From assembly GCF_027052235.1 (NCBI RefSeq), contig NZ_JALUFF010000068.1, forward strand, positions 1 through 64,000: a DNA stretch of 64,000 nt, written 5' to 3'. The DNA is from Thermococcus sp. (GTDB taxonomy: Archaea; Methanobacteriota_B; Thermococci; Thermococcales; Thermococcaceae). Shown here piece after piece: positions 1-8,678 of the stretch. How positions within the stretch are numbered: position 1 is the first letter of the stretch; every line of letters begins with the position of its first letter. The notes under the pieces were generated by a model. That model was not told the origin of the DNA. It did not search any database and saw nothing but the letters and a program-made list of their open reading frames with translations. The position numbers and the translations under genes are program-made.

Positions 1-3000
1 CTTGAGGAGTTCTTCTCGAAGGGGGGCAAGATGAGAATTGTAATAGGTAACCAAACGAACAGGGAAACCTTCGAGCAGCTTAGCATGGTTTATCACTCCC
101 TTGAGACCCTCCAAAGGATAAAACGCCGTGAGAAAAGCATAGAAACGAACTTTGACCAACAGAGCAAGGACATCGAAAAGAACGCCAACTTCATGGAGCA
201 GACCGAGGAGAATGAGCAGTTCCTAAGGAGACTTGTGAGCTGGATTCAGAACGAGAAACTTGAGATTAAAATCTACGTCAAAGAGTTCATGCACGCCAAA
301 GCGTATCTTTTCTATCCCTCAAGGCCGTCCGTAACCAGAATGGGGCTTGTGGGGTCAAGCAACTTCACGCTGGCGGGGTTCTCAGGCAACACTGAATTAA
401 ACGCCATCGTGCAGTCAACGCACTTCGAGAGCCTAAAAGAGTGGTACAATGAGATTTGGGAGGAGGCCCTTCCGTTCAACCCAAAGCTCCTCAAGATCAT
501 AGAAAATAGCTGGGCGGGCCAGGTTCCTGGCAACCTGCCCTCGCCGTGGGAAGTCCTGATTAGGGGTCTGTACGAGCTTTACAAGGAGGTACTAGAAAAG
601 GACACTGGATTTCTCTTGAGAAAGCTGGAAAATGTGCTCTATGACTTCCAGAAGGATGCCGTTATGAGGGCAATATCCATCGTTAACAAGTACGGAGGAG
701 TTCTAATAAGCGATGTCGTTGGTCTGGGTAAGAGCTACATAGGCTTAGCCCTCTTGGAGCACTTCTCACTTTTGGACCTTCTCCATGGACGCCCACGGGA
801 AGTCGCGGTAATAGCTCCTCCAGGCCTAGTCCGCTACTGGGAAGGATTATTGTGGGAATACAACATTCCTGGGAGAGTGTTTTCATCCGGCCTGTTGCCC
901 CGCAGGGAGTTATCGCCCGACAAGTACAAGGAAATGGAGGATTACATCAAGCGCGTTGGGACGGTCTTAGTGGATGAGGCCCATCATTACTCAAATCCAA
1001 GCACAAAATCCTACAAAAACCTCCAGGAGCTCGTCGCTGGCAAAAGGCTTATCCTTCTGACGGCGACACCGTACAGAAAGAGGTACAAGGACATAATAAG
1101 CCAGATTCGCCTTTTCCTCCCGGAGAGACGGCACCCCTTCCCGATAACGCCGCAGACGTGGGATGAGCTAACTAAGGCCATGGAACGGGGTGAAATAGAC
1201 CCGTCATACGTATTCAGGGAGGTGCTGATACGAAGAACCAGATACGACATTCTCAAACTCTATGGGGGAGAGGGCAACTGTATTAAGGTAAAGAAAAACA
1301 AAAAGCTCTGCTTCCCCAAGAGAAAGCTGTCGGTGCTCACGTACACAATCTCAGAAGTTTATCCCGAAGACATCTACGAGTTGCTTTTGAACGGCATTTC
1401 TTCCATGAACTACGCCAGATTTGACCTTTACAACTACGTTCTGCCCCAGTTTCAGGACGCTGAGCCGTACAGGAGCTTATCCTCCGCTGGTAAAGGACTC
1501 AGGGGTATCATGAGGATTCTCTATCTGAAACGCTTGGAGAGCTCTTGGTATGCGATGTATCAGACCTTGAGTAGGGACCTAATAAAGACCAAGAACTTCA
1601 TTAAATTCGTTCAGAATAACTTCATTCCAGCGGGAGACGAGTTCGACGATGTCCTGCTTGGAAAGGTTGGGGGTAATGAAGAGAGAGTTCTCGAGGACGA
1701 TGAAGTGAAGACCCTTATCGAGAAATACAAGAAGGAGAACAAAGTCACTTACAAGGCGGGTGCCTTCAGGATTAAGAAACTTCTCGAGGATTTAGAACAC
1801 GACGTGGAAATCTTGGAGTCAATGGAAAAGGCACTCAGGCCCCTCAAAAAGGAACTGGATGAGAATCCGGAGAAAGATCCGAAGCTCAGGAAACTGGCGG
1901 AGGAAATTGTGAAACTGAGACGGGGGGGCAAGAAAGTCCTTGTTTTCAGCGAGTTCGAGGAGACAGTTCAGTGGGTTCACTGGGGCCTCAAGAGGATACT
2001 CCCCGAGGATATCGCTCAAAAGATGGAATACGTGAGCTCTAACACCAAGGGAATAGCCAACAAAATAAGGCGCTTTGCTCCGAGATCTAACGGATACGGG
2101 GAAGAAATTGAGGAGTCTCAGGAACTCCACATCTTAATAGCGACCGATGTTCTCAGCGAGGGTCTCAACCTCCAGGATGCCAACGTGGTCGTAAACTACG
2201 ACCTTCACTGGACCCCAATTAAGCTCATCCAGCGGATAGGTAGGGTCGATAGAATTGGGACGGAGCACGATGAGATTCTGGTCTACAACTTTTTCCCCGA
2301 GAGGAAGCTTGAGGAGAACCTTGGGCTCCTCCAAAAGGTCGAGAGAAGAATTCAAGAGTTCAGTAGAGCCCTTGGAACAGATGGAAAAATCCTCCAGGAG
2401 GAAGAGGAGTGGAATCCTTCGGCAATAAGGGCAATCTACGGAACTGAAGAGATAGAAAAAATAGAGGATGAATTCAGCGGTTCATTATTATCTGTTACAA
2501 CGTTTGCGGAGAAGCTCCTGAGGGATTACAGGGAGGCAAATGAGGAAAGGTTCAATGAAATCATCAAAAGGTACTCAATGAGAAGCATTGCAAAGGTTCC
2601 CAAAAGAGGTGACCCAATGGCGTTCTTTGTCTGCAGTAATGGAGTGATGTCCCAATATTTTGTCTACCGCCTTGTGGACGGTGGGTGGAAACCCCAAAAC
2701 GTTCCGATCGAACAACTGTTAAAAGATACTGGCTTAGAGGAGAACACGCCCCCGTACAACAGCAGTGAAGCCATGAAAACCTACCGCGTTGTCGCCGAGA
2801 AGGCATTATCCGACTTCAAGAAATTGCTAAAGATTGCCGAGAGCGAGCTTGAGTACACCCACAGGAAACCTTCAAAGATACCCTCTCAGATAAAACTCAT
2901 ACTCGGAAAAATCGACGAGAAAATCGCAAGAACCAAGAACCCTGGGGAAAAGGAGTATCTCAGTCAGCTCCGCGATTTGGTGTACTGGGGCTATCTGAAC

Positions 3001-3216
3001 CATGAACCCTTCAAGAACGCGTTGCTTAAGGCCAAAGTAACAAAAAGAACTTCCAGGGATACTGTGGTAAACCTCTGCCAAGAGCTCGTTGAGCGGTTTG
3101 GCATAGCGGCACGCCGTAAGGCAGTCAAAGAGGAAATTAAAAAGCGCAGGATGGAGGGGGTTAAACCGCACATAGTCGCGGGGCTTCTCTTCGTTCCCAA
3201 TGGTGAGGAGAGTTAA
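1..3216 (+). CDS. PLD-domain SNF2/DEAH-type helicase, 5' end outside window
   Basis: The frame is open from base 1, so the gene starts upstream and the ATG at 31 is probably internal. Counting from that ATG, a phospholipase-D-like motif (MHAKAYLF, then GSSNFTLAG) lies near residues 87-118. It is followed by a superfamily 2 helicase core: Walker A-like VVGLGKS near 228, VDEAHHY near 313, LLTATPYR near 342, FSEFEETVQW near 637, TDVLSEGLNLQ near 704 and QRIGRVDRIG near 733. PLD plus SNF2-like helicase fusions are common in restriction and anti-phage systems. The two base- or RNA-binding PUA-like genes that follow fit a defence role, which is inferred. It is more than 1060 residues and no frameshift is visible. 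Confidence 0.85.
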   Translation, partial: LEEFFSKGGKMRIVIGNQTNRETFEQLSMVYHSLETLQRIKRREKSIETNFDQQSKDIEKNANFMEQTEENEQFLRRLVSWIQNEKLEIKIYVKEFMHAKAYLFYPSRPSVTRMGLVGSSNFTLAGFSGNTELNAIVQSTHFESLKEWYNEIWEEALPFNPKLLKIIENSWAGQVPGNLPSPWEVLIRGLYELYKEVLEKDTGFLLRKLENVLYDFQKDAVMRAISIVNKYGGVLISDVVGLGKSYIGLALLEHFSLLDLLHGRPREVAVIAPPGLVRYWEGLLWEYNIPGRVFSSGLLPRRELSPDKYKEMEDYIKRVGTVLVDEAHHYSNPSTKSYKNLQELVAGKRLILLTATPYRKRYKDIISQIRLFLPERRHPFPITPQTWDELTKAMERGEIDPSYVFREVLIRRTRYDILKLYGGEGNCIKVKKNKKLCFPKRKLSVLTYTISEVYPEDIYELLLNGISSMNYARFDLYNYVLPQFQDAEPYRSLSSAGKGLRGIMRILYLKRLESSWYAMYQTLSRDLIKTKNFIKFVQNNFIPAGDEFDDVLLGKVGGNEERVLEDDEVKTLIEKYKKENKVTYKAGAFRIKKLLEDLEHDVEILESMEKALRPLKKELDENPEKDPKLRKLAEEIVKLRRGGKKVLVFSEFEETVQWVHWGLKRILPEDIAQKMEYVSSNTKGIANKIRRFAPRSNGYGEEIEESQELHILIATDVLSEGLNLQDANVVVNYDLHWTPIKLIQRIGRVDRIGTEHDEILVYNFFPERKLEENLGLLQKVERRIQEFSRALGTDGKILQEEEEWNPSAIRAIYGTEEIEKIEDEFSGSLLSVTTFAEKLLRDYREANEERFNEIIKRYSMRSIAKVPKRGDPMAFFVCSNGVMSQYFVYRLVDGGWKPQNVPIEQLLKDTGLEENTPPYNSSEAMKTYRVVAEKALSDFKKLLKIAESELEYTHRKPSKIPSQIKLILGKIDEKIARTKNPGEKEYLSQLRDLVYWGYLNHEPFKNALLKAKVTKRTSRDTVVNLCQELVERFGIAARRKAVKEEIKKRRMEGVKPHIVAGLLFVPNGEES

Positions 3217-3287
3217 GGTTCTAATTTTTCATTTCTCCAGAAACATTATTTAACCTTTTAGTCACAACTATGAGGTTGGTGAGCAAG

Positions 3288-3734
3288 ATGGAGGAAAAAG
3301 TTGTTGGTGTTACTTTCCCAGTCCCAAAGTGGTTTCTGGATAGGATACTCGAGGAGGGAAAGAGGGTCTTCGTCAAGCCTTCCACGCTGAGGGTTCAGCC
3401 CGGAATGAGGCTCGTTTTCTACGCGTCCAGAGAGTGTCAGGCCTGGCTCGGGGAGGCGGAAGTTGAAAGCGTTGAGTTCCTCAATAGTGTCGAGGAAATT
3501 ATTAAGAAGTACGAAAAAGAGCTTTTCCTTACCCCAAAAGAGCTAAAGGAGTACGAGCGGGAACGCCAAAAGTGGCACTCCCGTGGGAGGAGGCCAAGGC
3601 CGTGGATGGTGCTCAGGTTGAAAAACATCAGAAAGTACCCGAAGCCTGTTAAGCCGCCAAGGTTCATAGCAGTCTCGGGAAGATACATCAAAGAAAAGGA
3701 GTACAGGGAAATTTTGCGGAAGGCTGGGGTTTAG
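3288..3734 (+). CDS. PUA-like (DUF365/ASCH-type) small protein
   Basis: This encodes 148 residues. An ATG exists at 3270, but the one at 3288 is preceded by GGTGAG at 3278-3283 and lies at a suitable distance from an AT-rich promoter near 3247-3260, so I use 3288. The sequence has the PUA/ASCH fold pattern: an N-terminal strand (VVGVTFPVPKWF), then a 'PGMRLVFYASRE' turn, and a C-terminal strand pair ending in FIAVSGRYI. PUA-like domains bind RNA or modified bases. Its position next to a PLD helicase and an EVE protein suggests recognition of modified nucleic acid, but no catalytic site is visible. The family name is from memory and not verified. Confidence 0.65.
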   Translation: MEEKVVGVTFPVPKWFLDRILEEGKRVFVKPSTLRVQPGMRLVFYASRECQAWLGEAEVESVEFLNSVEEIIKKYEKELFLTPKELKEYERERQKWHSRGRRPRPWMVLRLKNIRKYPKPVKPPRFIAVSGRYIKEKEYREILRKAGV

Positions 3735-3771
3735 GGAGATGTCTTCACTAGTTTGCTTTTGTTTTATTGTG

Positions 3772-3795
3772 CTGTTCCATCTCATGATGGAACAG
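3772..3795. repeat. Perfect 10-bp hairpin
   Basis: CTGTTCCATC and GATGGAACAG form a perfect 10-bp stem around a TCAT loop, just after a T-rich stretch behind the PUA-like gene. It may be a terminator for that gene or the subterminal hairpin of a decayed IS200/IS605 element, since a possible tnpB tail lies about 80 bases downstream. Confidence 0.6.
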
Positions 3796-3876
3796 ATTTA
3801 GGGTATGCAAAGTTTAAATGGTTAGGCAAACCGTTTATTAATATTGAACGACTCTTCATTATTTGGGAATAGGTGA

Positions 3877-3966
3877 GGTTCTCCCGCCTGTCCCCTACTG
3901 CGGCCCCGGAAGGGGAATGAGTCGGTGTTGAAGCAGACGGTTTGGTGTCCTTTCAATGTTTTCTAA
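3877..3966 (+). mobile_element. Possible IS200/IS605 tnpB 3'-end remnant (or structured GC-rich RNA)
   Basis: A sharply GC-rich patch sits in an AT-rich intergenic region. One frame, open from 3877 to the TAA at 3964, reads GSPACPLLRPRKGNESVLKQT and then ends nine residues later. This resembles the variable tail of archaeal TnpB proteins, which often end in a Lys-Gln-Glu-type motif. The DNA also contains a CCCC-GGAA-GGGG hairpin like those in the right-end RNA of IS605-type elements. The rest of tnpB is absent. A structured ncRNA is the main alternative. Confidence 0.35.
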
Positions 3967-3981
3967 ACTTTCCTTGTCGGC

Positions 3982-4413
3982 TTAAAGCAGAGCTTCAATC
4001 AGCTTGTAGTCCTCTTCTGATATTTCTCTCATCGCTTTGCCCATTAAGTGGCCGCTCCAGCGCTTCTTGTTGGTGATGAAGTTGAGCTTCGGAATGAGGG
4101 GCTTGAAGTCGAGCTCGCCAAGCTTTATCGGCTTAATCTTTACCCTGATTGGGTAAGTCTCGTTGAGGTGGGGCGGGCTCTTGAAGATTCTGCTTGAGTC
4201 CGTGTAGGGCTCGCTAACGACCTCAAAGATGCCGACGATCTTGGGTTCGAGAATCTCTTTGTTCTTCCTCTCCTGCTTGACGTAGAAGACGAGTTTATCA
4301 CCGGGCTTGACCTTGGCGATGGTGTTTTTGTGCCTTTTGGCAACGCCCCAGACGTTCTTCTTTCTAACAACCTCCCAGTTGTCGCGATTAGTAATGCAGA
4401 GCCAGTATTTCAT
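3982..4413 (-). CDS. EVE domain protein (UPF0310 family)
   Basis: This encodes 143 residues, the usual length for stand-alone EVE proteins. The start [13 protein letters not shown], the central [11 protein letters not shown] turn and the C-terminal [16 protein letters not shown] block match the EVE/PUA-like family, which has an aromatic pocket that reads modified bases such as methyl- or hydroxymethylcytosine. GGTGA stands six bases before the ATG. It faces the helicase and PUA-like genes. EVE domains are often fused to or linked with modification-dependent restriction, so a shared role is plausible but inferred. Confidence 0.8.
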   Translation of the reverse strand: MKYWLCITNRDNWEVVRKKNVWGVAKRHKNTIAKVKPGDKLVFYVKQERKNKEILEPKIVGIFEVVSEPYTDSSRIFKSPPHLNETYPIRVKIKPIKLGELDFKPLIPKLNFITNKKRWSGHLMGKAMREISEEDYKLIEALL

Positions 4414-4628
4414 TGTGAGTCACCACAATAATCTATGTTGAATGCCTCAATAAAGATTTTCTTCCTGGGTACTATTTCAACTTCTTTAACACTACTCAGA
4501 AGAGTAAGTTCGAAATTAAAACTATTTAAACATACCGGTCAAAAATCTAAACGATTTTTTGACATTATTTTGTTAATAGGTGCGTTTAAAAGGCTAAATG
4601 ACGAATCAAAGGACGGTGGGAGCTATGT

Positions 4629-5906
4629 ATGCGTAGGGTGGGTGTAATCCAACTAAAATATCAACTGGAGGAGCTCAAGTATGTATTCACTAGTGAAGAT
4701 GTCGAACAGCTACTCGCCGACTACGCTTCAACACACGACGTCTCGGAAGCATACATGAAGGAGTTTGAGAGATATGTTTGGCAGTTCCTAAAGTTCGTAA
4801 AAACTGGAAGGCTCGAATCAGGAAGTAGAATAAAAGCTCCCTCTGAAAGAGAGAAGTACGTGATATCGCGGGAAGTTTTGGTAGAATACGTAAAAGCTCT
4901 CAGCAAAGAGAAGTACTCAAACTCATCTCTGACTAAAAGATTGCAGGCAGTTGTTATTGTGCTGAGAAGATTGGGAGTATCGGAAGTATTTGTGGACGTA
5001 TTGAAAGGCCCTTTGAGGCAGGCGAACATTGCTCGAAAAATTGAGCAGGAGGAGAATACTCCAAGCCTCACGCTTGAAGATGCTAGAGAGTTCTTCAAAA
5101 GGCTAGAAATGCTGTTTAAAATGAGGAGATTGAAGAAGAAGCAATATGTGAAGGCATTAGCGTTTGCAATACTCCTGTTTAGTACTGGCAGGAGAGTTAG
5201 CGAAGTAGTGCAAATTAAAGTAGAGGACATTGACTTTAAGACGCACACTATTAGGATCCGGGCTAGCCAGACAAAGGAGGGTAAATTACTCGGAATAGAA
5301 GGTCATAAGGTTGTGTTCATGACAAGAGAAGCAGAATACGTGCTCAAATACTACTTGAGACTTAACGATAATGAAATTAGACGACAGGAGGGATACTTAT
5401 TTATGAAACCTGGGAAAAGAAGCTTGAAAGACACTTTTTTGCACAAGATAATCAAAAAGAGTAAGGACTTAGAGTACTTGGGGGCAAATTTGAATTTTAT
5501 TGTTAGCGATGGAATACATAGGTTTGAACTAAAATACTTTAGAAAGTTGTTCGCGCAGGAGTGGGAAAGACAGGCCGAGAAAAAGGGACTGAACAACGAG
5601 AAAGTATTCGCAGCTGTTAGGAAATTAACTGGGCACAGACCTTCGAATGATGTGCACAGGATAAATTATGCCAAAATAACCAAGATAGAGCTCTGGAAAT
5701 ACTACAAAGAGCTTTATTACAATTTGAGCGTGCTTACAGAAGAACAGATAATTATGGTAGGCTTAGTAGAAGAAAAAGCCGTGTTAAAACCTGTGATAGC
5801 CCCTAAGCATAGTAGTGTGATGAGCATGGATGCAAACATTCCCATGCAACACCAAGAAGCAACAATGAGAACTCAAATGATGGTTTACACAGGTCTTTTG
5901 AACTAA
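4629..5906 (+). CDS. Archaeal tyrosine recombinase (integrase), apparently intact
   Basis: This encodes 425 residues. An N-terminal helical core-binding domain (about 30-130) is followed by a tyrosine recombinase catalytic domain. The box I arginine is in STGRRVSEV near residue 188. The second box reads KYFRK near 303, so the usual HxxR histidine is a lysine, as in archaeal fusellovirus-type integrases. It ends with LTGHRPSND near 335 and the likely nucleophile in NYAKI near 346. About 70 residues follow the tyrosine. The gene is not split, so the element either keeps its integrase whole or is not integrated within it. A TATA-like GTTTAAAAG at 4584-4592 and GGTGGGAG before the ATG support this start. 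Its AT-rich codon use differs from the core genes. Confidence 0.88.
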   Translation: MRRVGVIQLKYQLEELKYVFTSEDVEQLLADYASTHDVSEAYMKEFERYVWQFLKFVKTGRLESGSRIKAPSEREKYVISREVLVEYVKALSKEKYSNSSLTKRLQAVVIVLRRLGVSEVFVDVLKGPLRQANIARKIEQEENTPSLTLEDAREFFKRLEMLFKMRRLKKKQYVKALAFAILLFSTGRRVSEVVQIKVEDIDFKTHTIRIRASQTKEGKLLGIEGHKVVFMTREAEYVLKYYLRLNDNEIRRQEGYLFMKPGKRSLKDTFLHKIIKKSKDLEYLGANLNFIVSDGIHRFELKYFRKLFAQEWERQAEKKGLNNEKVFAAVRKLTGHRPSNDVHRINYAKITKIELWKYYKELYYNLSVLTEEQIIMVGLVEEKAVLKPVIAPKHSSVMSMDANIPMQHQEATMRTQMMVYTGLLN

Positions 5907-6129
5907 CTTCTTTTTTTATTCCATTGTTTGGGCTAAAAGGAAAGAGAAGAAAATCTCACAAATACTCACTCAAGCTCAAAACGAGTCAAGTTACAAATAC
6001 TGTTTCACAGTTTGGGATTCAGCATTCAAATATTAAACTCTGAGTTTTTACCTGAAATTCTCGTTGAAATCTCGTTAATCCATTACATTGAATTTTGGAA
6101 ATGAAAAGAATCTTAGCGGTGGTTAACTT
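5907..6129. other. Intergenic, AT-rich
   Basis: A T-run (CTTTTTTT) directly after the integrase stop is a likely archaeal terminator. Nothing else was recognised before the GGTGGT ribosome binding site of the next gene. Confidence 0.4.
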
Positions 6130-6570
6130 ATGAGTGGGGATATTTTAGCGGTTTTAGAGCTTAGAATAAAGGCTGCCAAAAAGAAAGTAAATAAGTATGC
6201 TATGGATAGTATTACTGCACGGAATGTAAGAGAAAAGTGTCAGAATGAGATTGAGTTGGCTTATTATCTGGGGAAGGCTGAAGCGTACATGGAAATCAAG
6301 GGGATACTCCTTGGAAGCTCTTATGTCACAGTTGAGCTCAGGGAGTTAATTGAAAGGGCTGCAGAGGAAGTATTGGAGTCCCATGTGCTAGAATATCTGA
6401 ATGGGGTAGTTCATGGCACTGAACCTAGAAATGACTTTGAAGACGGGGTAGAAGCATTAAAACAACAACTTATTCGCCTTATTGATCCTCAAAGTATTGA
6501 GATTAATGTCGTTGCTAGGAATGAGAATCAAGAACAGCAAAAAGATGACAAAGATGGCTTTGAGTCGTGA
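6130..6570 (+). CDS. Hypothetical helical protein of the integrated element
   Basis: This encodes 146 residues, preceded by GGTGGT eight bases from the ATG. It is predicted to be mostly helical and charged, has no signal peptide or membrane segment, and has an acidic, polar C-terminal tail (ENQEQQKDDKDG). I do not recognise a family. It lies between the integrase and further AT-rich orphan genes on the same strand, so it probably belongs to the same element. Confidence 0.6.
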   Translation: MSGDILAVLELRIKAAKKKVNKYAMDSITARNVREKCQNEIELAYYLGKAEAYMEIKGILLGSSYVTVELRELIERAAEEVLESHVLEYLNGVVHGTEPRNDFEDGVEALKQQLIRLIDPQSIEINVVARNENQEQQKDDKDGFES

Positions 6571-6664
6571 TTTTTTCTTTTTTCAAGCTTATAGCCCGCA
6601 TCATACCCCAATCATAGCTGAAGTTAATTTCTATTTCTACTCAAACATTTGCTGGGGGTCTATC

Positions 6665-7630
6665 GTGGTTCGTATCCTGCAGCTAATTTCGAAATATCAT
6701 ATGAAAAGACGTTTAAATAAAATAAGGACCAAAAAGCCCTCATTATCGGAATATTACGCGATGTACTGTACAGGTAAGAAACTGAGAGAACTAACTTCAG
6801 ATGATATTGAAAATGCAGAAAGAGAGCTGATACTCCTAGTTCTTAAATACTACCTCGATCTGAGGCTAACATGGGAAGACGTGGTGGAGAATCTCCTGAG
6901 AGACCTCCGTGAGTTCTACCTTTATTTTTGTAAGCGAAAAAAGCGTCTTAATGTTGAGACTGTAGAGGATATTCTAAGACTTGTTCGCAGCGACTATTCC
7001 ATTAGAGAAATGCCAAGATGGTGCAAAAGCCCAGTTCCGCGGACAAGGCATGCCTTCCGGGCACTCCTGAAGAAAACAAAACCGAATGATATCCAAAGAG
7101 TCCTTGAGCTGGGTATTCTTTCGAGAGAGGAGATTCTGGAGGTCTATCAAAAAAGGAAGCGGAAACTAATCCCGGCTGTTCGGAAGGCCATAAAAGAAGT
7201 ACTTAAACCAGAGAATTCCCTTCATAAAAAGCCCGTGGAAGTAAAAGTTTCAAAGAAAAAACGGGCAAGACGAATAGATGTTTTCAGGGCCTATCTCGAG
7301 GTAACTAATCAAGATTCAGTTTCCTATTTGAAACGCCTTGAGATTGAGCGTGAATTTAAAGTAATCCTTGCTAGGATTTGGTTCACTTCTAGGAACCGGG
7401 AGGAGAGACTGGAGAAACTCAATGAAGCCTTTCCGGGCCTAACAGGTAGAGTTGGATACACCAAACTTTGGGAGTACGTGAGGACTGAAATCAACGAGTT
7501 CATACTCGTTGAGGCATTATCATGCCAACAGATTGCTGATTACCTTAAACGAAACAAATGGAGGCTTGGAAGAAATCTAAAGAGGAAATTTGAAAAGGCC
7601 CTAAAGCTTCTAGGAAGGTCGTGCACATAG
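6665..7630 (+). CDS. Hypothetical basic protein of the integrated element
   Basis: The open frame reaches back to 6482, but that would overlap the previous gene. A GTG at 6665 has GGGGGT at 6654-6659 and gives 321 residues; the ATG at 6701 is an alternative. The product is very rich in Lys and Arg, with a basic linker (KVSKKKRARRIDVF) near the middle and a C-terminal segment (SCQQIADYLKRNKW) that resembles a helix-turn-helix. A DNA- or RNA-binding role in element replication or regulation is possible. No family was recognised. Confidence 0.6.
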   Translation: MVRILQLISKYHMKRRLNKIRTKKPSLSEYYAMYCTGKKLRELTSDDIENAERELILLVLKYYLDLRLTWEDVVENLLRDLREFYLYFCKRKKRLNVETVEDILRLVRSDYSIREMPRWCKSPVPRTRHAFRALLKKTKPNDIQRVLELGILSREEILEVYQKRKRKLIPAVRKAIKEVLKPENSLHKKPVEVKVSKKKRARRIDVFRAYLEVTNQDSVSYLKRLEIEREFKVILARIWFTSRNREERLEKLNEAFPGLTGRVGYTKLWEYVRTEINEFILVEALSCQQIADYLKRNKWRLGRNLKRKFEKALKLLGRSCT

Positions 7631-7751
7631 AGGATGTTGTTTTCTCAGAATTTTCTTCAAGTTAAATGAAATCAGAATAAATAATTCGACATAACGGATT
7701 CTTCAGCTGAATTTAATTTTCGATGCCCATACTTACAATGGGGGTGGTCCC

Positions 7752-8075
7752 ATGTCTGAGGACTGTGTTAAATACTTCAAATGTGTTTGGTACCACAACC
7801 CGAAAGGGACCCTCCGAATCGAGACTCACACCAAGAATGAACTAGCAAGACTCGTTAAACGGAGGAGGCTTATGAAAGCCGTTGACCGTCATACAATAGG
7901 CGCAGTAGTATCTTTTATCAAAAATGAGCTAGTTAAAAGGGGCATGATCAGTGAGGCTAGCATGATAAATGCCGTCTTAGCAGAACATAATAAAATTGAA
8001 GTCTATTACAACGGAACTTCGATACTGATTGCGGTTGTGACGTATGCCACATTTGATTGTTTCTTGAATAACTGA
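7752..8075 (+). CDS. Small hypothetical protein of the integrated element
   Basis: This encodes 107 residues, with GGGGGTGG just before the ATG. The N-terminal half is strand-rich (YFKCVWYHNPKG) and the middle is basic and helical (ELARLVKRRRLMKAV). The C-terminal strands include YYNGTSILIAVV. No signal peptide is seen and no family was recognised. Size, base composition and strand match its neighbours. Confidence 0.55.
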   Translation: MSEDCVKYFKCVWYHNPKGTLRIETHTKNELARLVKRRRLMKAVDRHTIGAVVSFIKNELVKRGMISEASMINAVLAEHNKIEVYYNGTSILIAVVTYATFDCFLNN

Positions 8076-8678
8076 ATCCTTCTTTTTATTTTTAGTCGTG
8101 CCCATTTCCTTAAATTTTAGTATGGGGAAGTTTTAAGCTGTTTTATCCAGAAAAGAATGCTGAGAACATTCCAATTTTAGGGCTCCAGCACGGCAGTAAT
8201 TCTCCGTTTATGGAGAGGAAACAGGAGAGAATTCAAATCGGGGGAATTTTGTGTCTCTGGGCAATCTTTGGGCAGTTACATTCTGCTTAGCTAAGGATAG
8301 GAACTTTTGGGCACTTTGGTCACCATAATAGATAGAGAAAAGAATAGAAATTAATAAAGATCAAAAACACAACATAATAGAAGGATTAGAGGCAATAAGA
8401 ACATACACAAATACGTCGTTGATTAAGTCTGCTCTGCGATTTATCTGCGACTTAAAACTGTCCTTTCTCCTGTGTGTTTGTTCAATGTTTAGTATCCGTG
8501 GAACTGGTTTCCAAACCCTCCCAAAGCTTTTCAAACATGCCCAGCGCTTCCAAATTAACAAATCTCATTCTACACGGCTTTTTTAGCATTATTTAGCGCT
8601 CTATGGTTTTGGAATTCAAATTTTGCTGATAGCAGAATTTAATGTTCACCATGTTAGAGTTCCTGTTGGGGGATGAAT
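8076..8678. other. 600-bp AT-rich non-coding stretch in the element
   Basis: I see no convincing gene. A nested weak inverted repeat (AATTCTC at 8198-8204 with GAGAATT at 8227-8233, and TCTCC/GGAGA inside) lies in its first third. A 66-codon minus-strand ORF (8361-8561) lacks a good ribosome binding site and is probably chance. The stretch could hold a replication origin or regulatory region of the element, but nothing proves it. Confidence 0.3.

Noticed and set aside
3850-3970. H/ACA guide RNA
   Set aside because: No convincing kink-turn plus ACA box arrangement; the TnpB-tail reading seemed better, though weak.
4435-4647. 70-codon ORF upstream of the integrase
   Set aside because: No ribosome binding site, overlaps the integrase start and promoter, and has an unnatural composition.
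8198-8233. Nested inverted repeat as a replication origin
   Set aside because: Arms are only 5-7 bp with long loops, and no iterons or AT-rich unwinding pattern was clear.
8361-8561. 66-codon minus-strand ORF in the element's non-coding stretch
   Set aside because: No good ribosome binding site and no plausible protein features; left as non-coding.
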